Counted from the stretch's first letter, positions 1 through 8,119 are shown. The stretch: 64,000 bases of DNA from Comamonas serinivorans (GCF_002158865.1 NZ_CP021455.1:1674001-1738000); one strand, 5' to 3'. Made by a program: numbers and translations. The notes: generated by a model not told the origin, from the letters alone.

Positions 1-1
1 G

Positions 2-49
2 TTCCTGGTGAACCAGGTCTTCGCCGCGCTGGAGAAGCGCCAAGCCTAA
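2..49 (+). CDS. C-terminal end of a gene cut by the window edge
   Basis: An open frame enters from the left edge and ends at a TAA at 47-49. It gives about 15 C-terminal residues rich in Leu, Glu, Lys and Arg. Too little is visible to name it. The frame choice rests only on its being open to the edge and stopping before the convergent gene that follows. Confidence 0.45.
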   Translation, partial: FLVNQVFAALEKRQA

Positions 50-95
50 GCAGGGAGTTGTTCAGCGCACTCATTCTTGTGCGCAAACTGCTGGC

Positions 96-545
96 TTAGG
101 CCTTAGCCCGTGGCTTCAAGCGGAAGCTGATCCCCATGCGGTTGATCGCGTTCATGGCGGCGATGGTTAGCGTCAAGTCCACCAGGTCTTTCTCCCCGAA
201 CACCGCCTCAGCGGCTGCATAGGCCTCGTCGGATGCATGCGTTTCGCTGACGCGCGTCACTTCCTCGGACCAGGCCAGCGCTGCGCGCTCCTGCTCGGTG
301 AACAGGTAGGCGGCTTCGTGCCATACGGGGACCAGCACGATTTTCTCGACGGACATGCCTTCCTTGATGAGATCCCGCGTGTGGATGTCGATGCAGTGGG
401 CGCAACCGTTGAGCTGCGAGACCCGAAGAAAGACGAGGTGGACCAGTAGGCTCGGTAGGCTTGTTCCGGTCGTGACGAAGTGGTGAAGGCTGCCCACGGC
501 CTTTGCACCTTCGGGCGAGACTGCGAACCAATTTGCACGCTGCAT
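96..545 (-). CDS. Carboxymuconolactone decarboxylase / AhpD-like protein
   Basis: This 149-residue protein belongs to the AhpD-like carboxymuconolactone decarboxylase family, whose members act as alkylhydroperoxidases or small redox carriers. The hallmark is the segment around residues 47-55, with two cysteines two residues apart (NGCAHC) followed three residues later by a histidine, as in the peroxidase-active AhpD-like core. Length fits a single-domain member. The ATG at 543-545 is the natural start. The gene converges with the partial gene at the left edge and is followed upstream by a repeat-rich gap. Its substrate cannot be read from sequence. Confidence 0.85.
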   Translation of the reverse strand: MQRANWFAVSPEGAKAVGSLHHFVTTGTSLPSLLVHLVFLRVSQLNGCAHCIDIHTRDLIKEGMSVEKIVLVPVWHEAAYLFTEQERAALAWSEEVTRVSETHASDEAYAAAEAVFGEKDLVDLTLTIAAMNAINRMGISFRLKPRAKA

Positions 546-1014
546 ACGTTACTTTCCTTTCGTGTGTTGAAGACGTGACGGCCAGCGATAGGCTCGGAGG
601 GCCAAACGCGGCGGACGGAAAGGGTCCAGCAGGGCAAGCCGGCGCGGCGGAAGGCGCCGACCTGTGCAGGCCCTGCGGCCCATTGTGGGTGCCGGTGCGC
701 ACGGCGCCTGTCGCCCAGGGCATGCGAGGGCTGTCGGTCGCTTCGGGTCGGTCCGGGGGCGCGGGAGCGGAGGCTGTCTGGTTCCTGGCACGCCAGGCTT
801 GCCGAGGATGCGCGGCTTGGGCGGGACGCTGGAGTCGCCGCATGTGCGCGGCTCCAACCGGCTTGGCGCGCGGCGCGCGTCTTGGGCGGGACGCTGGAGT
901 CGCCGCATGTGCGCGGCTCCAACCGGCTTGGCGCGCGGCGCGCGTCTTGGGCACAAGGCAAGGTCCAGGGGCCTGGGCTTTGCGCAACGCGACGTCGGCG
1001 GATGTGGAAATGGG
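546..1014. other. Gene-free GC-rich stretch with tandem repeat
   Basis: No convincing gene is seen; the open frames here overlap one another on both strands and show no family motif. The stretch holds the 65-bp tandem repeat at 816-952 and leads into the first 46-nt palindrome at 1015. Confidence 0.6.
816..952. repeat. Two-copy 65-bp tandem repeat
   Basis: Positions 816-880 and 881-945 are identical direct copies of a 65-bp unit, followed by the first 7 bases of a third copy (946-952). The unit begins CTTGGGCGGGACGCTGGAG. Perfect identity suggests a recent duplication. It lies between genes and contains no gene that I can support. Confidence 0.9.
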
Positions 1015-1060
1015 GTATCACCTATCTGCCTTTGTAAATTGAGCGGTAGCTGATGAATAC
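1015..1060. repeat. 46-nt palindromic element, copy 1
   Basis: Runs from GTAT to ATAC over exactly 46 nt. Flanking GGG and CCC lengthen the outer stem. The inner stem is CTGCC against GGTAG (one G-T pair). Lies downstream of the yggX stop, between yggX and the AhpD-like gene. Confidence 0.75.
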
Positions 1061-1110
1061 CCCCGTTGTGGTGCGCGGCTCGGGTGGCAGGGTTCGGCGA
1101 GCCGCTGTCG

Positions 1111-1386
1111 TCAGCTTTCCGACGGTGGCACGTAGCCGGCTGCGGCGTCGGCGCCTTCGCCGAAGAAGTGCTTTTCCATCTGTCGGGCCAGGTATTGGCG
1201 CGCGCGCTGGTCGGCCAGATTCAGGCGGTTTTCGTTGACCAGCATGGTCTGGTGCTTGAGCCAGTCGGCCCAGGCTTCCTTGCTCACGCTTTCCCAGATG
1301 CGCTTGCCCAGCTCGCCGGGGTAGGGCGGAAAGTCCAGCCCCTCGGCTTCTTTGTGGAGTTTGACGCATTGCACCATGCGGGCCAT
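1111..1386 (-). CDS. yggX: Probable Fe(2+)-trafficking protein YggX
   Basis: A 91-residue protein recognisable over its whole length as YggX, a small cytosolic protein linked to iron trafficking and protection of Fe-S clusters from oxidative damage. It opens with the family's conserved N-terminus (ARMVQCVKL, including the single conserved Cys) and carries the FPPYPGELGKRIWE and WLKHQTMLVNENRLN blocks. Length is as usual for the family. The start ATG is at 1384-1386. It is transcribed divergently from the sulfate-binding protein gene across an AT-rich 122-bp spacer that probably holds both promoters. Confidence 0.96.
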   Translation of the reverse strand: MARMVQCVKLHKEAEGLDFPPYPGELGKRIWESVSKEAWADWLKHQTMLVNENRLNLADQRARQYLARQMEKHFFGEGADAAAGYVPPSES

Positions 1387-1418
1387 CGGGGGTCCTTTTT
1401 AGATGATTAAGTAATTTG

Positions 1419-1446
1419 AAAACTTCAAAACTGTAGTTCAAGTTTT
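1419..1446. promoter_or_regulatory. Inverted repeat in the yggX / sbp divergent promoter region
   Basis: AAAACTT (1419-1425) and AAGTTTT (1440-1446) form a 7-bp inverted repeat with a 14-nt spacer, in the only AT-rich stretch between the divergent yggX and sulfate-binding genes. A LysR-type site is possible, since sulfate-binding genes are commonly CysB targets, but no CysB consensus can be asserted here. Confidence 0.35.
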
Positions 1447-1508
1447 AAAGCGTGGTCCGCAGAATCCGCCGCATTCGTTCAAAACGCCGACTGGAAGAGA
1501 GCAGGACC

Positions 1509-2537
1509 ATGATGTTTCGCCGCAACTTTATCAACGTTTCGATCGCCGCCCTGGTGGCGGGGGCAAGCCTGGCAGGCGTGAGCCTGACGGCTCAGGCGCA
1601 AGGCAAGGTCGAGCTGCTCAACGTGTCGTACGACCCCACGCGTGAGCTGTACGTCGAGTACAACAAGGCCTTCGCCAAGCACTGGAAGGACACGACCGGC
1701 CAGGAGGTGGTGGTCAAGCAGTCGCACGGTGGCTCGGGCAAGCAGGCCCGCTCCATCATCGACGGCATCCCCGCCGACGTGGCCACGCTGGCCCTGGCTG
1801 GCGACATCGATGCGCTGGTCAAGCACGATCAGTGGCTGCCGGCCGACTGGCAAAAGCGCCTGCCGCACAACTCGGCACCGTACACGTCGACCATCGTGTT
1901 CCTGGTGAAGAAGGGCAACCCCAAGGGCATCAAGGACTGGGGCGACCTCGTCAAGCCGGGTGTGCAGGTGATCACGCCCAACCCCAAGACCAGCGGCGGC
2001 GCGCGCTGGAATTACCTGGCGGCCTGGGAATTCGGCCGCCGCCACTTCGGCGGTGAAGCCGGCGCCAAGGACTTCGTGGGCAAGCTGTTCGCCAACGTGC
2101 CGGTGCTGGACACGGGCGCCCGGGGGTCGACCATCACCTTTGTGCAGCGCGGTGTGGGAGACGTGCTGCTGGCCTGGGAAAACGAGGCTTTCCTCGCCCA
2201 GCGCGAGTTCGGCAAGGACAAGTTCGAGATCGTGGCGCCGTCGGTGTCCATCCTGGCCGAGCCCTCGGTGGCGCTGGTCGACAAGGTGGCCGACAAGAAA
2301 GGCACGCGCAAGGTGGCCGAGGAGTACCTCAAATACCTGTACTCGGACGAGGCCCAGGACATCGCGGGCAAGAACTTCTACCGCCCCACGGGCGCCAAGG
2401 CCCAGGCCAAGTACAACGCCCAATTCCCCAAGCTGGACCTGGTGACCATCGACAAGGCCTTTGGCGGCTGGACGCAGGCCGACAAGCTGCACTTTGCCGA
2501 TGGCGGCAGCTTCGACCAGATCTACACCAAGAAGTGA
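1509..2537 (+). CDS. sbp: Periplasmic sulfate-binding protein of an ABC importer
   Basis: A 342-residue sulfate/thiosulfate ABC solute-binding protein. The N-terminus is a typical signal peptide (Arg-Arg, hydrophobic core, Ala-X-Ala near residue 30). The mature part starts with the family pattern LLNVSYDPTRELY and contains QSHGGSGKQA and the NPKTSGGARWNYL ligand-loop block. The start is the ATG at 1509, preceded by a purine-rich AGAGAGCAGGA; an upstream GTG at 1452 would add 19 Arg-rich residues and is unlikely. The permease and ATPase genes (cysT, cysW, cysA) do not follow, so the binding protein must work with a transporter encoded elsewhere. Confidence 0.95.
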   Translation: MMFRRNFINVSIAALVAGASLAGVSLTAQAQGKVELLNVSYDPTRELYVEYNKAFAKHWKDTTGQEVVVKQSHGGSGKQARSIIDGIPADVATLALAGDIDALVKHDQWLPADWQKRLPHNSAPYTSTIVFLVKKGNPKGIKDWGDLVKPGVQVITPNPKTSGGARWNYLAAWEFGRRHFGGEAGAKDFVGKLFANVPVLDTGARGSTITFVQRGVGDVLLAWENEAFLAQREFGKDKFEIVAPSVSILAEPSVALVDKVADKKGTRKVAEEYLKYLYSDEAQDIAGKNFYRPTGAKAQAKYNAQFPKLDLVTIDKAFGGWTQADKLHFADGGSFDQIYTKK

Positions 2538-2595
2538 GCCGGGCTCAGCCGATGCCGCAGCGACCGCGAGGGGGCGTGGCGGCATCGGCGGCCTG

Positions 2596-2620
2596 CCCTG
2601 CATGAGCAGGGGTTGATTTC
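2596..2620 (+). terminator. Hairpin downstream of sbp
   Basis: CCCTGC (2596-2601) pairs with GCAGGG (2606-2611) across an ATGA loop and is followed by a moderately T-rich GTTGATTTCT. Probably ends sbp transcription. The T-tract is interrupted, so strength is uncertain. Confidence 0.5.
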
Positions 2621-2691
2621 TGTGGAAGGAATCAACGACCCAGAACAAGACTGCCCGGGATGCGACAAGACCCTTTGATCGCACAGCCACC

Positions 2692-3075
2692 ATGAGCCAA
2701 CTTCACATTCACGCCATCAACCACGTGCAACTGCCTTTTCCGGTGGGCGAGGAGGACAGCATCCGCCATTTCTACGGCGAGTTGCTGGGCCTGCACGAGC
2801 TGCTGCCCGCTGCCGGCCGTGGCCTGCGCTTTCTCGCCGGCAGCCAGCGCATCGACCTGGTGCCCACGACCGCCGGCGCCGGGGTCTCGGGTGCGGCGCA
2901 CCTGGCCCTGGAGGTGTGCGGCCTGCCGCAGTTGCGCTGGCGCCTGATCGAAGGCAACTGCCAGTTGATTGAGAACCAGGCCTTGCCCGGCTACCTGCGC
3001 TTTTACGTCAAGGACCCGGCCGGCAACCAGCTGGAGTTCCTCGAGCCGGATGAATCGCAGTACGCGATGAATTGA
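2692..3075 (+). CDS. VOC (glyoxalase/bleomycin-resistance fold) family protein
   Basis: A 127-residue vicinal-oxygen-chelate protein. It begins with the INHVQLPFP strand, continues with FYGELLGLHEL, and ends with the C-terminal strand RFYVKDPAGNQLEFLEP, in which the Glu is the usual metal ligand. Members include glyoxalases, extradiol dioxygenases and antibiotic-binding proteins; nothing here picks a substrate. It sits between the sulfate-binding gene and a CysB-like regulator, so a link to sulfur or thiol metabolism is possible but only inferred from position. Confidence 0.85.
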   Translation: MSQLHIHAINHVQLPFPVGEEDSIRHFYGELLGLHELLPAAGRGLRFLAGSQRIDLVPTTAGAGVSGAAHLALEVCGLPQLRWRLIEGNCQLIENQALPGYLRFYVKDPAGNQLEFLEPDESQYAMN

Positions 3076-3223
3076 GCGGGCTGACCGTCGGCTTGGGCCG
3101 AACGGGCAGCGCCGCACGCCGTTTGGGGAGTGTGTCGATCACAAGAAGAAGAACAGCGGCGGACCCTGGATGACACGGGGCCGCTGGCATGGCGCCAGGC
3201 GACATGCCTCACCAAGGACTGAC

Positions 3224-4207
3224 GTGAATTTTCAACAACTGCGCTCCATGCGCGAGGCCGTCCGGCAGAGTTTCAACCTGACCGATGTGGCCAACCTGCT
3301 GTTCACCTCGCAGCCTGGCGTGAGTCGGCAGATCCGCGAGCTCGAAGACGAGCTGGGCGTGGAAATCTTCGTGCGCGCCGGCAAACGCCTGACAGGGCTG
3401 ACGGGGCCGGGCGAGGCGCTGCTGCCCATCGTCGAGCGCCTGCTGCTCGAAGCCGACAACCTGCGCCGCGTGGGCGAGGACTTTGCCGACAGCAGCCAGG
3501 GCCGCCTCGCCATCGCGGCCACGCACTCGCAGGCGCGCTACGCCTTGCCACCCGTGGTGCGCGATTTCCGCGCGCGGTATCCCAAGGTGCAGCTGCACCT
3601 GCACCAGGGCTCGCCCAAGCAGGTCGCGCAGATGCTGCTCTCGGGCGAGGCTGACCTGGGCGTGGCGACCGAGGCGCTGGCGGGTTTCGACGGCCTGGCC
3701 ACGCTGCCGTGCTACCGCTGGAGCCACAGCATCGTCGTGCCGGCCGGCCACGCGCTGGCGGTCCATGCCGAACGGCCGCAGGGCCTGACGCTGGAGCAAC
3801 TGGCGCAGTGGCCCATCGTGACCTATGAACCCGGTTTCACCGGCCGTGCCCACATCGACGAGGCCTTTGCCCGCGAGGGCCTGATGCCCGAGGTCGTGCT
3901 GTCCGCCATGGACGCCGACGTCATCAAGACCTATGTGGGCCTGGAGCTGGGTGTGGGCATCGTGGCGTCCATCGCCTTCGATGCCGAGCGCGACAAAGAC
4001 CTGGTGGCCATCGACGCCCGGCACCTGTTCGAGGTCAACCTCACGCGCCTGGGCTTGCGCAAAGGCGCCTGGCTGCGCGGCTATGTGTACGACTTCATCG
4101 AGTGCTTCGTGCCCACGCTGACGCGCGACGTGGTGCAGGGTGCGCTGCAGGACAAAGCCGCCCCGCCGGCCGGCGACGACGAGCGCGAGGCCGTCAGCCT
4201 GGCCTGA
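3224..4207 (+). CDS. cysB: CysB/Cbl-type LysR family transcriptional regulator
   Basis: A 327-residue LysR-type regulator of the CysB branch. The first residues (NFQQLRSMREAVRQ) and the helix-turn-helix block FTSQPGVSRQIRELEDELG match CysB-like activators of sulfate assimilation rather than generic LysR proteins; the effector domain follows from about residue 90. I chose the GTG at 3224 because it is preceded by AAGGA at proper spacing and gives the family's N-terminus; the ATG at 3170 would add 18 unrelated residues. Its neighbours, a sulfate-binding protein and serine acetyltransferase, fit control of cysteine biosynthesis. Confidence 0.92.
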   Translation: MNFQQLRSMREAVRQSFNLTDVANLLFTSQPGVSRQIRELEDELGVEIFVRAGKRLTGLTGPGEALLPIVERLLLEADNLRRVGEDFADSSQGRLAIAATHSQARYALPPVVRDFRARYPKVQLHLHQGSPKQVAQMLLSGEADLGVATEALAGFDGLATLPCYRWSHSIVVPAGHALAVHAERPQGLTLEQLAQWPIVTYEPGFTGRAHIDEAFAREGLMPEVVLSAMDADVIKTYVGLELGVGIVASIAFDAERDKDLVAIDARHLFEVNLTRLGLRKGAWLRGYVYDFIECFVPTLTRDVVQGALQDKAAPPAGDDEREAVSLA

Positions 4208-4463
4208 GCGCCGGGGACCACGGCAGCGTGGCAGGCGCCGGTCCAGTCCCTAAGCGCTGGCGGCAAGGTGGAAGCGGGACACCGTGGCGCCAGGCGGCGG
4301 CAGAGGGCGGCGCATCGGGATTCCCTGTCGGCGACAGGGTTGGGCGTGCACGTGCGCCTGGTGCGGCTGGCTGCGGCGAGAATGCCGGCACATCCGGCCC
4401 AGCAGCCCCGGGGAGCCCTGGGGGCTGGGTTGCACCACCAAGCCCGCGACTGCGCCCGACACG

Positions 4464-5456
4464 ATGAACAAACCCTTTGAAAACCTGCCCGTCAAAGCAA
4501 CAGGGGACGTGCAACCGGACGTTGCCCAGGCCCTCGGCCTGGACGACGTGGTGGCCCGTCTGCGCGATGCGCGCAACGCCTGGCGCGCCGCCACCCACCG
4601 CTCGCCCGAGATGGTCGAGCGCGAGCTGCCCTCGGTCGAGGCCATGGCCGACATCGTGCTCGGCCTGCAGCAGGCCCTGTTTCCCATGCGCCTGGGGCCG
4701 TCGGCCCTGCGCACCTCGGACGAAGACGCCTACATCGCGCGCACCCTGGCACGGGTGCTGGGGGCCCTCGAAGACCAGGTGCGGCTGGAACAGGCCCACC
4801 AGGCGCGGCTGGGACTGGCCGTGGGCGAGCCGCAGCCGCCCATCGCCATCGTGCGTGACTTTGCGGCGCAACTGCCGCAGATGCGGGTGCTGCTCGACAG
4901 CGACGTGATGGCCGCCTTCCATGGCGACCCCGCGGCGCGCAGCGTGGACGAGGTGCTGCTGGCCTATCCCGGCATCCACGCCATGATTCACCACCGCATT
5001 GCCCATCAGCTCTACCGGCAGGGCATGACGCTGCTGGCGCGGCTGATCTCGGAGCAGTCGCACGGCGCGACCGGCATCGACATCCACCCTGGCGCGCAGA
5101 TCGGCCCGGGCCTGTTCATCGACCACGGCACGGGCGTGGTGATCGGTGAAACCGTCATCATCGGCCGCAATGTGCGCATCTACCAGGCCGTGACGCTGGG
5201 TGCCAAGCGTTTTGCCAGCGACGAGAACGGCCACCTCGTCAAAGGCGGGGCGCGTCACCCCATGCTGGAAGACGACGTGGTGGTGTATGCCGGTGCCACC
5301 ATCCTGGGGCGCGTGACGATCGGGCGGGGTTCGAGCATCGGCGGCAACGTCTGGCTCACGCGCAGCGTGCCGCCGGGCAGCCACATTGCGCAGGCGCTGG
5401 CGCGCGACTGCGGCAAGGAGGACGACGGCCTGGCTGTCGGCAACCCCTGCCGCTGA
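4464..5456 (+). CDS. epsC: Serine O-acetyltransferase, EpsC-type
   Basis: A 330-residue serine O-acetyltransferase, which makes O-acetylserine from serine and acetyl-CoA, the step before cysteine synthase. The first 160 residues are helical. The C-terminal half is a left-handed beta-helix with hexapeptide repeats (GIDIHPGAQIGPG, FIDHGTGVVIGET, IYQAVTLGAK), including the catalytic His of DHGTG. The long N-terminal part and the RHPMLEDDVVVYAGATILG segment resemble the EpsC/SrpH form more than E. coli CysE. The ATG at 4464 gives a natural MNKPFENLP start. It follows the CysB-like gene on the same strand after 256 bp, completing a small cysteine-synthesis group. Confidence 0.93.
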   Translation: MNKPFENLPVKATGDVQPDVAQALGLDDVVARLRDARNAWRAATHRSPEMVERELPSVEAMADIVLGLQQALFPMRLGPSALRTSDEDAYIARTLARVLGALEDQVRLEQAHQARLGLAVGEPQPPIAIVRDFAAQLPQMRVLLDSDVMAAFHGDPAARSVDEVLLAYPGIHAMIHHRIAHQLYRQGMTLLARLISEQSHGATGIDIHPGAQIGPGLFIDHGTGVVIGETVIIGRNVRIYQAVTLGAKRFASDENGHLVKGGARHPMLEDDVVVYAGATILGRVTIGRGSSIGGNVWLTRSVPPGSHIAQALARDCGKEDDGLAVGNPCR

Positions 5457-5478
5457 GCCCGCCGCACCGTCGCACTGA

Positions 5479-5499
5479 CCCCGCCACGAGCGGGGTTTT
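5479..5499 (+). terminator. Rho-independent terminator after epsC
   Basis: CCCCGC (5479-5484) and GCGGGG (5490-5495) form a perfect 6-bp stem with a CACGA loop, followed by TTTT. It separates the serine acetyltransferase gene from the ohrR promoter. Confidence 0.8.
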
Positions 5500-5511
5500 G
5501 TGGGGTAAATA

Positions 5512-5531
5512 AATTGCACACAATTGAATTG
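5512..5531. promoter_or_regulatory. Candidate OhrR operator
   Basis: AATTG-CACA-CAATT (5512-5525) is a perfect inverted repeat, and the right arm is reused in CAATT-G-AATTG (5521-5531). The site lies 18 bases before the ohrR start codon. OhrR proteins are known to bind AATTG/CAATT-type palindromes and autoregulate, so this is the expected operator. Confidence 0.65.
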
Positions 5532-5548
5532 CGTGATACATTTTCGAC

Positions 5549-6004
5549 ATGCACACCGCCAAGCCGTCCCCCGATGAGTTGCTCAAGCTGGACAACCAGC
5601 TGTGCTTCGCCATCTATTCGGCCTCGCTGGCGATGACGCGGCTGTACAAGCCGCTGCTCGAGCCGCTGGGGCTGACCTATCCGCAGTACCTCGTCATGCT
5701 CGCGCTGTGGGAGGCCGATGGCCTCACCGTGTCGGCACTCGGCGAGCGGCTGTCCCTCGATTCCGGCACCCTGACGCCGTTGCTCAAACGCCTGGAAGCC
5801 GCCGGCCTGCTGAGCCGCGTGCGCGACGCCGCCGATGAGCGGCGCGTGCACATCCGGCTGACGGCGCCGGGCCGGAACCTGCGCGCACAGGCCGCCGAGG
5901 TGCCGCGCTGCGTGCTGGCGGCCAGCCAGTGCCCGCTCGATGAACTCGCCCAGCTCAACCAGCAACTGCGCGCCCTGCGTGACCGGTTGCGGCAAGCCGC
6001 CTGA
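5549..6004 (+). CDS. ohrR: MarR-family organic-hydroperoxide sensor repressor OhrR
   Basis: A 151-residue MarR-family winged-helix regulator of the OhrR type. The reactive N-terminal cysteine lies in DNQLCFAIYSAS (about residue 19), the hydroperoxide-sensing Cys of this family. The following YPQYLVMLALWE helix, wing segment LDSGTLTPLLKRLEAAGLL and RDAADERRVHIRLT are typical. Oxidation of the Cys by organic peroxides releases OhrR from DNA. The gene is directly upstream of ohr on the same strand, and a palindromic candidate operator precedes it, as in classical ohrR-ohr loci. Confidence 0.95.
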   Translation: MHTAKPSPDELLKLDNQLCFAIYSASLAMTRLYKPLLEPLGLTYPQYLVMLALWEADGLTVSALGERLSLDSGTLTPLLKRLEAAGLLSRVRDAADERRVHIRLTAPGRNLRAQAAEVPRCVLAASQCPLDELAQLNQQLRALRDRLRQAA

Positions 6005-6070
6005 ACCGCACCCACCGATTTCTCCGCCGCTTCACACCGAAGCCCTCTCAACTCCCTGCAAGGAACGACC

Positions 6071-6496
6071 ATGACCACCTCACTCGACAAGGTTCTCTAC
6101 ACCGCACAAGCCCACACCACCGGCGGCCGCGACGGCCAGGGCCGCAGCAGCGACGGCGCCATCGACGTGCAACTGAGCCCGCCCGGCTCCGGCAAGGCCG
6201 GCACCAACCCCGAGCAGCTGTTTGCCGTGGGCTATGCGGCCTGCTTCATCGGCGCCATGAAGGCCGTTGGTCCCAAGGTCGGCGTGAAGGTGCCCGACGA
6301 CGTTGCCATCGACTCCAGCGTGTCCCTGGGCCCGACCAACGGCGGAGCCGCCTACGGCATCGCGGTCAAGCTCGCCATCAGCCTGCCGGGGCTGGACGAC
6401 GCCGCCAAGCAGAAGCTGGTGGATGCCGCACACCAGGTCTGCCCGTACTCGAACGCCACGCGCGGCAACATCCCGGTTGAGCTGACCATCGCCTGA
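6071..6496 (+). CDS. ohr: Organic hydroperoxide resistance protein Ohr (OsmC family)
   Basis: A 141-residue Ohr peroxidase that reduces organic hydroperoxides. Both catalytic cysteines are visible: one in YAACFIGAM (about residue 58) and one in the motif VCPYSNATRGN near the C-terminus. The N-terminal YTAQAHTTGGRDG block is family-specific. A good AAGGA ribosome site precedes the ATG. It lies 66 bp after ohrR and is the expected target of that repressor. Confidence 0.97.
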   Translation: MTTSLDKVLYTAQAHTTGGRDGQGRSSDGAIDVQLSPPGSGKAGTNPEQLFAVGYAACFIGAMKAVGPKVGVKVPDDVAIDSSVSLGPTNGGAAYGIAVKLAISLPGLDDAAKQKLVDAAHQVCPYSNATRGNIPVELTIA

Positions 6497-6504
6497 GCCT
6501 GGCC

Positions 6505-6876
6505 ATGGCCTGGATCGCGCGCGGCCTGACGCTGCTGGTGGCGCTGGAACATGTCGGCATCCTGGTGCTGGAGATGTTCTTCTGGAATCGGCCGGCGGGC
6601 CTGCGGGTGTTCAAGCTGACGCAGGCCTTTGCCGATGCGACCACCACGCTGGCCGCAAACCAGGGTCTGTACAACGGCTTCCTGGCCGCTGGCCTGCTGT
6701 GGGGCGCGCTGGCCCGCCATCGTCCGGTGACGCTGTTCTTCCTGGGCTGCGTGACCGTGGCTGGCGTGTTCGGCGGGCTCACCGCCTCCCCCACCATCCT
6801 GGTCGTGCAGGCCTTGCCCGCGTTCGTCGCCGCCGTGGCCGTCCTGTTGACCCCGCGCACCGCCTGGTCGGCTTGA
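6505..6876 (+). CDS. DUF1304 family small membrane protein
   Basis: A 123-residue integral membrane protein with four hydrophobic segments, matching DUF1304 (residues WIARGLTLLVALEHVGILVLEM and the LTQAFADATTTLAANQGLYNGFLAAGL block). Function is unknown. It starts 8 bp after the ohr stop and so is probably cotranscribed with it; DUF1304 genes are often seen near such small-stress genes, but that is only suggestive. Confidence 0.85.
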   Translation: MAWIARGLTLLVALEHVGILVLEMFFWNRPAGLRVFKLTQAFADATTTLAANQGLYNGFLAAGLLWGALARHRPVTLFFLGCVTVAGVFGGLTASPTILVVQALPAFVAAVAVLLTPRTAWSA

Positions 6877-6946
6877 GGGCCGACCCTGCCGCGATGCTGG
6901 CGGCCGAGTCGATAGACTGCGAGTCAACCCGCGTTACATCAAAGCA

Positions 6947-6992
6947 GTATGGGGCTGTTGCCGTTTTGACATGAACGGGAACAGCCCCATAC
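6947..6992. repeat. 46-nt palindromic element, copy 2 (best-paired copy)
   Basis: The most symmetric copy: 18 of 19 arm positions are Watson-Crick pairs around an 8-nt loop, and flanking GCA/TGC extends the stem by three more pairs. The inner stem is TTGCCGTT-type. Lies between the DUF1304 gene and the convergent lpxH stop. Confidence 0.9.
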
Positions 6993-7148
6993 TGCGTAGA
7001 CAAATGCTTCTTCCCTGTGAGGCGTTCGATGCCTTGGTCTGGGGTCAAGGTCCGGTGCCATGTCGAGGTGCGCGACGCTCAACTGATTGCCCGAGCGAGG
7101 CCAGCATCCGCGCACGCGGCAGGCCCCAGGGGTCTGTCGCCCAGGGCT

Positions 7149-8113
7149 TCAGCGCACGCCGAACAGGGCGGCAGCCCGATCGCCGCCTTGGGTCAGGCTG
7201 ATGCGCTGCCAGGTCCAGCCTGGCGTCGTCTGCGCGCCAGCCGTGTCTGCGGCAGCGGTAACGGCAGCGGGCGCCGCAGCAGGGGTGTCTCGCATCAGGC
7301 GGATCACGTCAGCGCGGGGCGGCCGGGCCTGCAGGTCCCAGTCGGACAACACGATGCGCAGCGGGCCGGGCTCGACGCCTGGGGTCGCTGGCTGCTCCGT
7401 GGACAGGCGAATGGGTTGGCCCGTTGCTGGCTCGCGGTTCGGGGCCAGCGCGTGCTCCGCGGGCCGGTGCGTGTGGCCGTGCAGCAGCACGCTGGCGTCG
7501 CTGGCGGCCAGGGCCGCCTGTGCGGTGGCGGTGTCCACGTCGGCGTGGCTGAGCATGTCGGCCTGCTTGCTGGCGCTGGCCTGGCGCATGGCACGCGCGA
7601 TGGCCTGGCGCTCGGCCAGCGGCTTGGCCAGCAGGGCGGCTTGCCAGGTCGGCGTGCGCACCTGGGTGCGAAAGCGCTGGTAGTCCACGTCATCGAGGCA
7701 CCAGGCGTCGCCATGGGTGAGCAGCCAGCGCTGGCCTGCGCCCAGGTCCAGGCAGGTGGGGTCGTGCAGGCCCTGCAGGCCAGCCTGGGCGAGGAAGGTC
7801 GGGCCCAGCAGAAAGTCGCGGTTGCCGGCCATGAAGTGCACGGCCGCGCGCTGGCTCAGGGCGCGGATCTGCGCGGCGACCCGGGCTTCGAAGCTGCCCG
7901 GCGTGGCCGCGTCGTCGCCCACCCAGACCTCGAACACGTCCCCCAGCAGGAACACCGCATCGGCCGGCGTGTGCTGCAGGTAATGGGCAAAAGCCTGTGC
8001 GGTGGCGGCGCCGTCGTCGCCCTCGTGCAGGTGCAGGTCCGAGAGGAAATCGATGCAGCGCCAGCCCCGGCATGCAGCACGGGACTGGCGGGGAAGGGCG
8101 TGCTGGCGGTCAT
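7149..8113 (-). CDS. lpxH: UDP-2,3-diacylglucosamine diphosphatase LpxH, apparent frameshift near the N-terminus
   Basis: LpxH hydrolyses UDP-2,3-diacylglucosamine to lipid X in lipid A synthesis at the inner membrane. Metal-binding calcineurin-like motifs are all present in one frame: SDLHLHEGD, LLGDVFEVWVGDD, GNRDFLLG, LTHGDAWC and HGHTH. That frame has no start codon upstream. The ATG at 8113 is in another frame, which runs MTASTPFPASPVLHAG and meets the LpxH frame just before WRCIDFLSDLHL. Adding one G to the G4 run (complement of 8065-8068) restores a continuous protein of about 321 residues. Because lpxH is normally essential, a sequencing or assembly error is more likely than loss. The gene ends the TPR-ppiA-ppiB-lpxH group. 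Confidence 0.88.
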
Positions 8114-8119
8114 GGTGGG

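Noticed and set aside
5503..5537. GTAA...ATAC pair across the ohrR promoter as a 46-nt element
   Set aside because: Spacing is about 35 nt and the bases belong to the OhrR palindromes.
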